The notes beneath the pieces are model-generated. The model was not told the DNA's origin. It saw only the letters and a list, made by a program, of their open reading frames with translations, and did not search any database. The translations under genes were made by a program, and so were the position numbers. A stretch of DNA of 64,000 nucleotides from Desulfobacter postgatei 2ac9 (lineage in GTDB: Bacteria; Desulfobacterota; Desulfobacteria; Desulfobacterales; Desulfobacteraceae), in assembly GCF_000233695.2 (NCBI RefSeq), contig NZ_CM001488.1:2536279-2600278 (forward strand). The letters run 5' to 3'. Shown here in pieces: positions 25,958 to 33,794 of this stretch (the stretch's first letter is position 1; each line of letters begins with the position of its first letter).

Positions 25958-26218
25958 TCATACGCCTTGAGCTTTAACAAAAATTAACAGTCTGTTGACC
26001 ACATTCCAGGAGCGGTCTTCAAGCAGGTAGTTGAAATAATTGAGGAGTTGGCCTGTGGTCAGGTTTTCGACCCGGCAGTCGCAATAGTTGCCAATCCGCC
26101 TGGTCGCCTGTGAGTACACCTCGATGGTATTGGGTTGCAGGCCTGCCGGTTTCAAGCACTGGATATGCTTGCGCTAATATTTGTTGAATTGTGGATCATT
26201 GGGCATACTGGTGTTCAT
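25958..26218 (-). pseudogene. Tyrosine-recombinase N-terminal relic (IS91-associated type)
   Basis: From ATG 26218 the text reads MNTSMPNDPQFNKY, a TAG stop, then RKHIQCLKPAGLQPNTIEVY and the SAM-like core-binding fold (SQATRRIGNY, LTTGQLLNYFNYLL) to 25958. The catalytic domain is absent. The AGLQPNTIEVYSQATRRIG motif resembles small tyrosine recombinases found next to IS91-type elements. It is truncated and carries a nonsense codon, so it is dead. Confidence 0.75.
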
Positions 26219-26324
26219 TGTAACCTCATTTTAAAGTAACTGGTCAATGGTAATGCACTTGCATCACCTTTTCTGGTATAATACTATGAAACTTGAAGTT
26301 ACAATGTGATTTAAAAGAGGTGGG

Positions 26325-26420
26325 GCGGTTGCCTCCGCGCATCGGCTTCGTCCAACAAGGCAAATTAACTCGGACCGCAAAAACCGCTGCGCGCTTTTTG
26401 CGTGCGGTTATTTGCGGCGT
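26325..26420. other. attC-like imperfect hairpin region
   Basis: CGTCCAAC precedes a long imperfect palindrome (CCGCAAAAACCGC pairing with GCGGTTATTTGCGG around a GC-rich loop), followed by GCGTT. This layout recalls integron recombination sites but the right-hand GTTRRRY box does not match, so the call is tentative. It lies just before the toxin-antitoxin pair. Confidence 0.35.
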
Positions 26421-26465
26421 TCTGTGGTAAAGAATGTTGAATCTAATTCTGCATGAATTAATACT

Positions 26466-26792
26466 ATGATTAAACAGAAATTGAATCATGAACAATTGAA
26501 GGATATAATCCAGAAAAATAGGATTGAATGATCTGCACACGCTCTATCGAGAATGTTGGAGAAAGGGATTAGCAGAGCATCCGTCAAATATATCATTGCT
26601 AATGGTGAAATGATTGAAAACTATCCTGATGACAAACCATTTCCAAGTGGATTGTTTCACGGACCATGGGAAGATATGATATTACACGTTGTTATTGCCT
26701 ACGATGCTGCTTCCCAGAAGATATTTGTTATCACGGCTTATTGGCCGGATGAAGAACATTTTGAAAGTGACTTTAGGACCAGGAGGAAGTAA
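26466..26792 (+). pseudogene. DUF4258-type toxin with an internal TGA
   Basis: From ATG 26466 the frame reads MIKQKLNHEQLKDIIQKNRIE, TGA (26529-26531), then SAHALSRMLEKGISR and on to the TAA at 26790. In DUF4258 proteins the spot before SxHA is normally Trp, so TGA looks like a TGG nonsense mutation. The remaining frame from ATG 26553 (79 aa, no good ribosome site) keeps ENYPDDKPFPS and HVVIAYDA motifs. DUF4258 proteins are usually paired toxins, and here the next gene starts 1 nt inside its stop (TAATG). Confidence 0.75.
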
Positions 26793-27034
26793 TGAACTCA
26801 ATCAAAGATATTTGTCCACTTTGCGGAGGGCATAAAAAACAAGGAACAACAACAGTTACAGTAGATATGGGGAATACCCTGGTTGTGGTTAGGAATGTAC
26901 CGGCAACGATTTGCTCCTTATGTGCTAATGCATGGCTTTCTGATGAAGTAGCCGGTGACATTGAAATTATCGTTGAAGAAGCAAAGAAAAATCATCGACA
27001 AATGGAAGTTACCCAATATCGAAAAGCAGCATAG
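26792..27034 (+). CDS. YgiT-type zinc-finger antitoxin (MqsA N-terminal-like)
   Basis: 80 residues with CPLCGG and CSLCANAW, two CxxC pairs that would bind zinc, as in the N-terminal domain of MqsA-type antitoxins. The segment VVVRNVPATICSLC is family-typical. A strong AGGAGG precedes the ATG, which overlaps the stop of the DUF4258 gene. It has no C-terminal DNA-binding HTH, so it would neutralise its partner rather than repress. It is intact although the toxin is not. Confidence 0.85.
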   Translation: MNSIKDICPLCGGHKKQGTTTVTVDMGNTLVVVRNVPATICSLCANAWLSDEVAGDIEIIVEEAKKNHRQMEVTQYRKAA

Positions 27035-27050
27035 TATGTAATTCGCGGGA

Positions 27051-27074
27051 CATGATACTTAATTCCAGACAAGC
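27051..27074. repeat. 24-bp direct repeat, right copy
   Basis: Identical to 25765-25788; lies immediately after the antitoxin gene. Confidence 0.8.
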
Positions 27075-27106
27075 TAAAAAGAAAAAAAGAGGAATTGACA
27101 GTGCCA

Positions 27107-27594
27107 TTGCCCGGGCTTGAGTCTGATTAACGGTTGAAATCCCGATCAAGTTTTTCTTTTTCAATGGCAGCTATGCGTGAAATATCCTCGGCTGGGACGC
27201 CTTTTTTCATTCCTGGGCAGGAGTTTGCCATCATATCCCAGTTTTCCGGATGGTTGATCAGGGCTTTGATAAAGGGCCAGGCCCGGCACATATAGGGTTT
27301 GACCGGATGGATGGTGCATTGCTTTTGGGGATCAAAGAAGATGCAGCTCCCGTCTTGTCCCAGTGTCAGCACCGGCCTTGAGCCGGACATGTCACAATAA
27401 TTTTCCACAAAGGTGTCAGTATCCGCCTGGATATAATCGCAGATCTTTCTGATGTCCCTTTCATCCACATAGGTGCCGCCAAATCCTCTGCAGCACTCAC
27501 CGCATAATTTACAGTCAAAAATATCTTCCGGTGTCAGCATTTTTAAATCCCGTAACGTTTTTCCATGGCTTTTTGCATAGTCAAGGGATCTACA
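27107..27594. repeat. Right direct repeat bounding the island (complete version)
   Basis: Complete version of the sequence at 19300-19563: contains intact ykgJ-type gene and the recR 3' end. Confidence 0.8.
27127..27540 (-). CDS. YkgJ-type cysteine-cluster metal-binding protein
   Basis: 137 residues with an N-terminal CKLCGECC motif (about 10-17) and further cysteines in CIFF, CTIHP, YMCRAWP and CPGMKKG, as in the zinc/iron-chelating YkgJ/CxxCxxCC family. No catalytic function is known with confidence. It begins 3 nt after the recR stop codon and shares its strand, so it ends the dnaX-ybaB-recR unit. A deleted duplicate lies at 19325-19699. Confidence 0.85.
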   Translation of the reverse strand: MLTPEDIFDCKLCGECCRGFGGTYVDERDIRKICDYIQADTDTFVENYCDMSGSRPVLTLGQDGSCIFFDPQKQCTIHPVKPYMCRAWPFIKALINHPENWDMMANSCPGMKKGVPAEDISRIAAIEKEKLDRDFNR

Positions 27595-28142
27595 TACTGA
27601 AGGTCCCCGCCCATGGGTATGCCCGATGCAATTCGGGTTATTTTAATTTTTGTCAAAGTCAGCTTGCTCCGGATATAGGCAGCCGTAGCTTCACCTTCCA
27701 CATTGGTCCGGGTGGCAAGGATCAGTTCCCTGACGTCGTTGCCCCGGGTCCGCCTGAACAGTTCTGCCAGGCGGATGTCTCCGGGGCCGATGCCGTCAAT
27801 GGGGGACAGCGCCCCGCCAAGGATGTGATACAGGCCTGAAAAGGCCCCTGATTTTTCAATGGCAGCCATGTCGGCGGGGTTTTCCACCACGCAGATCACG
27901 CCTTTATCCCTGCCGGGGTTTGAACAGATTTGGCAGGTTTCCCGGTCAGTGAGTGCAAAGCAGGATGCGCACAACCTGACGCTTTTTTTCAGTTCAATGA
28001 TATCTGCAGCCAGAGACGCGGCCTCATGGTCCGGGGCATGAAGGATATGAAGCGCCAGGCGCTCTGCTGTTTTCTTTCCTATACCCGGCAAGGTGGAAAG
28101 CGAATGGATCAGTTTAACAATGGCTTCAGGATAATGGTTCAC
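27543..28142 (-). CDS. recR: Recombination protein RecR
   Basis: 199 residues, standard length. Helix-hairpin-helix region (LPGIGKKTAERLALHIL) binds DNA; a four-Cys zinc finger (CASCFALTDRETCQICS) and a Toprim domain with the VVENPADMAAIE motif follow. Works with RecFO to load RecA at gaps. Downstream of ybaB in the usual dnaX-ybaB-recR order. Its 3' end is duplicated at the left edge of the island. Confidence 0.96.
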   Translation of the reverse strand: MNHYPEAIVKLIHSLSTLPGIGKKTAERLALHILHAPDHEAASLAADIIELKKSVRLCASCFALTDRETCQICSNPGRDKGVICVVENPADMAAIEKSGAFSGLYHILGGALSPIDGIGPGDIRLAELFRRTRGNDVRELILATRTNVEGEATAAYIRSKLTLTKIKITRIASGIPMGGDLQYVDPLTMQKAMEKRYGI

Positions 28143-28166
28143 AACGGGTGCAGGTTCTTTTTAATA

Positions 28167-28475
28167 TTACAGACCTGGAATATTCATGCCGCCGGTCAGT
28201 TTTCCCATCTCAGCGGAGACCATTTCCTGGGATTTTTTCAACGCGTCGTTCACTGCGGCAAGCACAAGATCCTGCAGCATTTCAACATCTTCCGGGTCAA
28301 CTATCTCTTTTTCAAGCACAAGGGATTCGATTTTCTGGGCCCCATTGGCAACCACTTTTACCATACCGCCACCTGAGCTGGCTTCAACGGTTTTGGTTGC
28401 CAGATCCTGCTGTGCCTCCAACATTTTTTTCTGCAGCTTTTGTGCCTGTTTCATCATGTTGTTCATATTTTTCAT
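28167..28475 (-). CDS. YbaB/EbfC nucleoid-associated protein
   Basis: 102 residues. N-terminal coiled-coil with [16 protein letters not shown] and a beta part [16 protein letters not shown], followed by [19 protein letters not shown], all typical of YbaB/EbfC. Binds DNA as a dimer. Lies between dnaX and recR as in most bacteria. Confidence 0.95.
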   Translation of the reverse strand: MKNMNNMMKQAQKLQKKMLEAQQDLATKTVEASSGGGMVKVVANGAQKIESLVLEKEIVDPEDVEMLQDLVLAAVNDALKKSQEMVSAEMGKLTGGMNIPGL

Positions 28476-28499
28476 GGATCAACTCCTATATTGGGGGTG

Positions 28500-30269
28500 T
28501 TATATGATATCTGCGTCAAATAAACGTACCGCATGCTGGACCATGGGGTGTCCTGCCGCAGCTTGTTCCGCTTTTTGCTGGGACGCTTGCTGCCGGCAAG
28601 TCTCATCCTCAGGGCCGCCGTTGTTTTCTATGCTTACCTCAATGGGTTTTCCTAAATGTTTTCGGCCCAGCTCCGCCAGCGCTTTGGTTTTGGTGTTGAG
28701 TCTTGATTCTTCAAACCCCGAACAGGATGAAAGGGTCACAATCACTTTGTCCGGGGCGGATGTGTCCGCCTGACCCTTGGAAAATAAGCCGAAGATAAAG
28801 GGCAGTTCATGTTGAAGTACATCCATGAACTGCGACCAGGTTCCTGGTTTCTGGTGTTCCTGCTCCTGACGCAAAGGGGAAGGGGGGGGAGGCCCAGGTG
28901 AATCGGGTGAATCGGATAAATCCGTTGGGATATGCGGCGGTGGCGCCTGCTCCCGTTCCGGTTCATAGGGCATGGGCTCCGGCATGGGTCGTGTGCCTGC
29001 CAAAGGCGGTGTTTCGGTAAGTTTGTCTCCGGGGATCTGTTCTGAAAGCGGTGCAGATGTCAAGGGCGGCTTAGCAGATTGGGGCGGCGGTGAATCAACA
29101 CGGGTCTGGCCAAGACGGTTCTCCATCCGGCGTGCTAAAAGATCCACCTTGGTGATGATCTCATCAAGCCGGATCTCCGGTTCAATCTGGATCATTTTGA
29201 GCAACACCATCTCTACGGCGGTCTGGGTATGGGATGCAAAGCGCACAACACTCTCCTCTTTTAAGAGAAGGTCCAGCAGCATCCCAAGATAGGCCGATGG
29301 AAAATTTCTGCACATCCGGTCAAGCTCAAGTTTTTCCGTTTCAATCATATTGAGCACAGGGCTCTCTTTTCCGCACAGCCGGATGATGTTCAGATTCCTG
29401 AATTGGGCAATGATACCGGAATAAAATTCTTTTAAATCCATGCCGGAATCATTGATTTTGCTCACAAGATCAATTAGTTGTGCCCCGTTTCTTTCCAGTA
29501 CGGCCGAAGATATGGAAAAAAGAATTTTTCGGTCCGTGACCCGAAGTCTCTGGGCCACCAAAAGCCTGTCAATCTCTTTTTCAGGCCCGGCTGAAAGAAT
29601 TCTGTCCAAAAGGCTTAAGCCGTCCCTGATCGAGCCGTCCGCCTCTAAGGCGATCAGTTCCAGCCCTTTAGTTTCAACCGTATACCCTTCTTTTCGGCAT
29701 AGATCCCCTAAGTGGGCGCAGATCCTGTCCAAGGCAATTCGCGACAAGTCATGGCGCTGGCACCGGGACAGGATGGTGGCCGGAATTTTGTGGATTTCCG
29801 TGGTGGCAAAGATGAAAAGAACATGGGCCGGGGGCTCTTCAAGGGTCTTGAGCAGGGCATTGAAGGCAGCCACCGAAAGCATGTGGACTTCATCAATGAT
29901 ATAGATTTTGTACCTGGCAGCTGAGGGCATGTAGGCCACATTGTCCCTCAGTTCACGGATCTGCTCCACACTGTTGTTGGAGGCGCCGTCAATTTCAAAC
30001 ACATCGGCACAATGACCGTTGATAATGTCTTTGCAAATTGTGCACTCATTGCAGGGCGAGGGGGTCGGCCCGGTCTGACAGGTCATGGCCTTGGCCATGA
30101 TGCGGGCAATGGTGGTTTTGCCGGTACCCCTGGGGCCTGCCAGCAAAAGGGCATGGGGCACCCTGTTTCCGGAAATGGCGTTGGTCAGGGTGGTGGTGAC
30201 ATGATCCTGTCCAACAACTTCTGAAAATGTCTGGGGCCGGTATTTTAATGCCAGAACCTGGTAAGACAT
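28500..30269 (-). CDS. dnaX: DNA polymerase III tau/gamma subunit
   Basis: 589-residue clamp-loader ATPase. Walker A GPRGTGKTT (about 45-53), four-Cys zinc module (CQTGPTPSPCNECTIC), DEVH Walker-B-like box and SRCQRHD sensor. A proline-rich linker (about 385-470) separates the ATPase core from the tau-specific C-terminal domain (TWSQFMDVLQHELPFIFGLF). I saw no A-run frameshift site of the E. coli type; a C-run in the linker is present but unproven as slippery. The whole frame is open. Confidence 0.95.
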   Translation of the reverse strand: MSYQVLALKYRPQTFSEVVGQDHVTTTLTNAISGNRVPHALLLAGPRGTGKTTIARIMAKAMTCQTGPTPSPCNECTICKDIINGHCADVFEIDGASNNSVEQIRELRDNVAYMPSAARYKIYIIDEVHMLSVAAFNALLKTLEEPPAHVLFIFATTEIHKIPATILSRCQRHDLSRIALDRICAHLGDLCRKEGYTVETKGLELIALEADGSIRDGLSLLDRILSAGPEKEIDRLLVAQRLRVTDRKILFSISSAVLERNGAQLIDLVSKINDSGMDLKEFYSGIIAQFRNLNIIRLCGKESPVLNMIETEKLELDRMCRNFPSAYLGMLLDLLLKEESVVRFASHTQTAVEMVLLKMIQIEPEIRLDEIITKVDLLARRMENRLGQTRVDSPPPQSAKPPLTSAPLSEQIPGDKLTETPPLAGTRPMPEPMPYEPEREQAPPPHIPTDLSDSPDSPGPPPPSPLRQEQEHQKPGTWSQFMDVLQHELPFIFGLFSKGQADTSAPDKVIVTLSSCSGFEESRLNTKTKALAELGRKHLGKPIEVSIENNGGPEDETCRQQASQQKAEQAAAGHPMVQHAVRLFDADII

Positions 30270-30589
30270 GGTGTTTAGTATCTAAATGATTTTTATGTTT
30301 CTTTTTAAAAAGTACAAGGCTTTATACCAGAGGGGGTGTTAGGGGTCAATGTCGGGGTGGGATTTTGTTTTAACACAAAAAAATATCAGAATGTTTTTTC
30401 TTGTCATTTTTTCTTATTTTTTTAATAATCCACTCAAATTGGCCATTTAAAAATTCGTATATACCCGGCTAAAAGGCAACGGCTAAGAGCCATGGCCCAG
30501 ATACTCTGTTGACACCAGGCTCAACCGACAACAAATAATGATAGTAGTTCAACAAGTTATTGTAATTCTCATATAAGAGGCATTCATAA
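30270..30589. other. Intergenic region between divergent dnaX and the secretion operon
   Basis: About 320 nt, strongly AT-rich in its middle (30360-30440). It must hold promoters in both directions. I could not identify -35/-10 boxes or an operator with confidence. Confidence 0.5.
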
Positions 30590-31084
30590 ATGAAAATCAT
30601 AAACATAAAAGAGATGTGCATAAAATTTTTCAGGCAGTACGGCAGGCAGATTGGAAACCAGGCAGGTTTTTCCTTTATTGAACTGATGGTGGTTGTCATC
30701 ATCCTGGGGATTCTGGCCGGCGCCATTGTGCCAAGGTATATGGATAAGGCGGACAAGGCAAAAATCGTAAAAGCCCAAGTGGACATTGCTGCCATTGAAA
30801 CCAGCCTTAAAATGTACAAACTGGACAATGGGTTTTATCCCACAACGGAACAGGGCCTTTTAGCCCTGATAGAAAAGCCGGCCACCGATCCCGTCCCCCG
30901 AAGCTGGAATGAAAACGGATATTTTGAAAAGCAAAGAGTTCCCAAAGATCCTTGGGGAGCCGAGTATGTTTATCTGTGCCCCGGTGTCCACGGCACGTTT
31001 GACCTGATTTCATATGGTGCGGATTCAGAATCAGGAGGGGAGGGGATCAATGCGGACATCACCAACTGGGAAGAGCAGGAATAA
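30590..31084 (+). CDS. gspG: Type II secretion major pseudopilin GspG
   Basis: 164 residues. Leader of about 26 residues ends with the prepilin peptidase site G-FSFIELMVVVIILGILA; the +5 Glu is present. The C-terminal part carries the calcium-binding-loop region (PWGAEYVYLCPG...DLISYGADSESGGEG) found in GspG. Forms the pseudopilus that pushes substrates through GspD. First gene of the operon. Confidence 0.95.
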   Translation: MKIINIKEMCIKFFRQYGRQIGNQAGFSFIELMVVVIILGILAGAIVPRYMDKADKAKIVKAQVDIAAIETSLKMYKLDNGFYPTTEQGLLALIEKPATDPVPRSWNENGYFEKQRVPKDPWGAEYVYLCPGVHGTFDLISYGADSESGGEGINADITNWEEQE

Positions 31085-31580
31085 TCCATCTGGATTTACC
31101 TTTGTTGAACTGATGGTGGTGGTGGGCATCTTCTCTATTGTTCTGCTGTTTTCAATCCCATTGTTCCGGCAGATTCATTTGACGTCAAACGCCTCTGATC
31201 GCGTATCCGGGTTGATTTTTTTCCTGGAAAATTTAAAGCTTAAGGCCATGGTGGAAAATAAAAATTTGACCCTTTATATGGATTCCGGTTCCGGAAAAAT
31301 GTATGTGACCGATGACACAATGGATGCGGATGCCCGGCAGGTTGCCCTGAATAATGGCATATCCCTGAACGGTGATCTGCAATTGCTTAATCTGGAATTT
31401 CCGGATGACGGCACCAGGGCCGGTGATGACAAAAGCATCTGTTTTTTCAGCAAAGGTTATTCAGACCGGGTCCTGATTCATGTCCGGGAAGAGAGTCGGG
31501 AGATGACCATTCAGGTATGCATGTTCCAAAAGAGCGTTCATCTGATCGACCGATATGTCTCCTATGACGACTGCATATAA
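31050..31580 (+). CDS. gspH: Type II secretion minor pseudopilin GspH
   Basis: Start chosen at 31050: an AGGAGGGGAGGGG purine stretch lies just before this ATG, and the peptide MRTSPTGKSRNNPSG-FTFVELMVVVGIF has a normal prepilin leader; an earlier in-frame ATG at 31014 lies inside gspG without such a site. 176 residues. Overlaps the gspG 3' end by 35 nt. The body is poorly conserved, as usual for GspH. Confidence 0.85.
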   Translation: MRTSPTGKSRNNPSGFTFVELMVVVGIFSIVLLFSIPLFRQIHLTSNASDRVSGLIFFLENLKLKAMVENKNLTLYMDSGSGKMYVTDDTMDADARQVALNNGISLNGDLQLLNLEFPDDGTRAGDDKSICFFSKGYSDRVLIHVREESREMTIQVCMFQKSVHLIDRYVSYDDCI

Positions 31581-31998
31581 TCGATTATGGGATCATGGCG
31601 GCTGTCAGGGGCAGACCGGTTTTACCCTGATTGAGGTGATTGTTGCCATGACCATTATTGCAACGGTTATGGTGGCATTGTTCAGGATGCAGTCCGGCAC
31701 CATCAATCTGGCCGGGGCCGATGATTTCCAGACAACAGCCCGGTATCTTGCCGCCAAGGCCCTTGCCCAAATCGAGCTTTCCATCAATGACCCGGAGCTG
31801 AAAGGCGAGTTTGACCAGGCGTTTAAAGGATATGCCTGGCATTGTGAGCTGACGGATGTAAACGCCAATTTTTCAGATATCATGCCGGATTTGACCGACA
31901 AGATCGGCACATTAAAAAAAATTGATTTGACAATAACGCGGGAGCAGGGGGGCCGGTCTTATCATGTTGAAACATTCAGGTATGCCCCTGCAAGTTAA
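31555..31998 (+). CDS. gspI: Type II secretion minor pseudopilin GspI
   Basis: 147 residues with prepilin site G-FTLIEVIVAMTIIATVMVALF and the GspI-like continuation QTTARYLAAKALAQIEL. Start could be 31555 or the next ATG at 31564; neither has a strong site, so it is likely translated by coupling to gspH, which it overlaps. Confidence 0.85.
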   Translation: MSPMTTAYNRLWDHGGCQGQTGFTLIEVIVAMTIIATVMVALFRMQSGTINLAGADDFQTTARYLAAKALAQIELSINDPELKGEFDQAFKGYAWHCELTDVNANFSDIMPDLTDKIGTLKKIDLTITREQGGRSYHVETFRYAPAS

Positions 31999-32686
31999 CC
32001 CAACAGAGTGCGGATTCACCCTGATGGAACTGATGGTGGCCCTTGTTATTTTTTCATTTGTTATGGTCATTCTTTTTTCATCTTTTAATGCATTTATATC
32101 CACAGGGCAGTCCATTGCACACGGTGTTGATTATAATGAACGGGCCAGGGATGCATTCAGAAGAATTCTGGATGATCTGACCGACATGTACGTGCCGGAA
32201 TCCGGGATAATAGATGTTTTGAACCGTGTCGATGATCAGGACGTGGATACTTTCCAGATGACCGGCAGTGAGACCAGCGTAGGTGGAGAGACCTTTTCCA
32301 CCCTTGGATTTGCCTGCCTTTCAGGCGTTCAGACGGGCCGCAGCAGGCCGTCCGGTGTGGTTCGTGTTACTTATTACGTTCGAAAAAACAGCCAGGAATT
32401 ATTTGATCTTTGCCGGGCTGAGCGTCCCATCGGCAGTGACAGGGAGACCGACCCGTGTTTAGACCCGGTCCTTGCCGACAATATTACCGGATTTACCATT
32501 GACTTCATTGATGCAAAGCGTAATGAGTATCGGGACTGGGATGCGGATACGGATAAGAATAAGGAGCGTGACCGAGTGTCCCTGCCGTGCGTATTGAACA
32601 TCGGGTTGACACTGAAAAGTGAAAATAAAGAAAAAGTATATGAAACTGCCGTGGTTTTACCGGTACAGGGCCCGACAGGTGAATAG
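31964..32686 (+). CDS. gspJ: Type II secretion minor pseudopilin GspJ
   Basis: 240 residues. Prepilin site G-FTLMELMVALVIFSFVMVILF with +5 Glu, then the GspJ-typical RARDAFRRILDDL segment. Overlaps gspI by 35 nt. Start at 31964 or the ATG at 31982. Confidence 0.87.
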   Translation: MLKHSGMPLQVNPTECGFTLMELMVALVIFSFVMVILFSSFNAFISTGQSIAHGVDYNERARDAFRRILDDLTDMYVPESGIIDVLNRVDDQDVDTFQMTGSETSVGGETFSTLGFACLSGVQTGRSRPSGVVRVTYYVRKNSQELFDLCRAERPIGSDRETDPCLDPVLADNITGFTIDFIDAKRNEYRDWDADTDKNKERDRVSLPCVLNIGLTLKSENKEKVYETAVVLPVQGPTGE

Positions 32687-33791
32687 TATTTACCGCAATC
32701 AAAAGGGCATGGCCCTGATTGCCACCATTGCTGTGGTTGCCATTCTTTGTGTAGTGGCGTTGGAGGCCGGACGCCTTGCAAAGCAGGCTGCTTCGGGGAC
32801 CATCGCCGAGAACGATATGTTTGCGGCCCGGGAAATGGCCATGTCCGGCATCCACCTGGCCATGATGATTCTGGCGATGGACGGGGCTGACAACGAGATT
32901 GATTCCATCCAGGAACCATGGGCGGATCCGGAACAGATCTCCCTGGCTGTGGCAGCCATGGGATTAAACCCGGAAAACGTATCCCTGAAAATTTCCGACG
33001 AGATGGGAAAATTGCAGTTAAACGCACTGCTTAAACAGTTTCCCGGCAATGACTTCAATGATGCTCAGGTGGTGGTACTGGAACGCTTTTTAACCCTGGC
33101 AGCGCCGGAAGACAAGTCCGATGGTGCCGGCAGCGCCGTTGAAATTGTCAATGCGCTTAAGGACTGGCTTGATTCAATGGACGATGATACCATAACAGGG
33201 TTGACAGGTGCCGAGTCAAATTATTATGAATCCCTGGATGTGCCTTATACCTGTGCCAATGGTCCCTTAAGGCATATCAGTGAATTATTCCTTGTCAAAG
33301 GGGGTGTTGACGCAATTTTATCCCCGTCATATATCAGTCAGGGGATGGATGAATCTATTCAGGCAGATATAAAGGATATGTTTACAGTATACGGTCTTTC
33401 AGATGTCCACAATTCCCAAGAGAACCGTTTTTCATTTTCAGGCACGGTTAATATCAATACCGCACCTGTGGCGGTACTCGCAGCACTTTTGCCCGAAGGC
33501 CGGGACTTAAATGCCCAGGACCTTGCCGACTATCGGTCCGAGAAGGCAAGCTTGGGCCGGGAATATATCCATACCCTTGAATCCGGGTGGTTTGAGGATG
33601 TCATTGCCCTAAGTGATAATGAAAAGAAGGCGTTTGAAAATGTGATTACCTATTCGAGCAGTGTTTTCAGGGCTGACTGTACCGCTAAAAAAAATGGTTA
33701 TCAAGTGACCTTGCGCGCTGTAATGAAACGGGAAAAACAGGATATGACAGGCAAATGGTCCTGCCGGATTCTTCAAATGGAAAGAGGATAG
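32640..33791 (+). CDS. gspK: Type II secretion pseudopilin-tip protein GspK
   Basis: Large minor pseudopilin that caps the pseudopilus. Leader ends QKG-MALIATIAVVAILCVVALEAG, without the +5 Glu, as expected for GspK. The NINTAPVAVLAAL and LRHISELFLVKG motifs of the alpha-domain are present. Start is uncertain: ATG 32640 (used), GTG 32619, or GTG 32679 that gives a short family-typical leader with an AGGG site. Overlaps gspJ. Confidence 0.87.
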   Translation: MKLPWFYRYRARQVNSIYRNQKGMALIATIAVVAILCVVALEAGRLAKQAASGTIAENDMFAAREMAMSGIHLAMMILAMDGADNEIDSIQEPWADPEQISLAVAAMGLNPENVSLKISDEMGKLQLNALLKQFPGNDFNDAQVVVLERFLTLAAPEDKSDGAGSAVEIVNALKDWLDSMDDDTITGLTGAESNYYESLDVPYTCANGPLRHISELFLVKGGVDAILSPSYISQGMDESIQADIKDMFTVYGLSDVHNSQENRFSFSGTVNINTAPVAVLAALLPEGRDLNAQDLADYRSEKASLGREYIHTLESGWFEDVIALSDNEKKAFENVITYSSSVFRADCTAKKNGYQVTLRAVMKREKQDMTGKWSCRILQMERG

Positions 33792-33794
33792 ACC

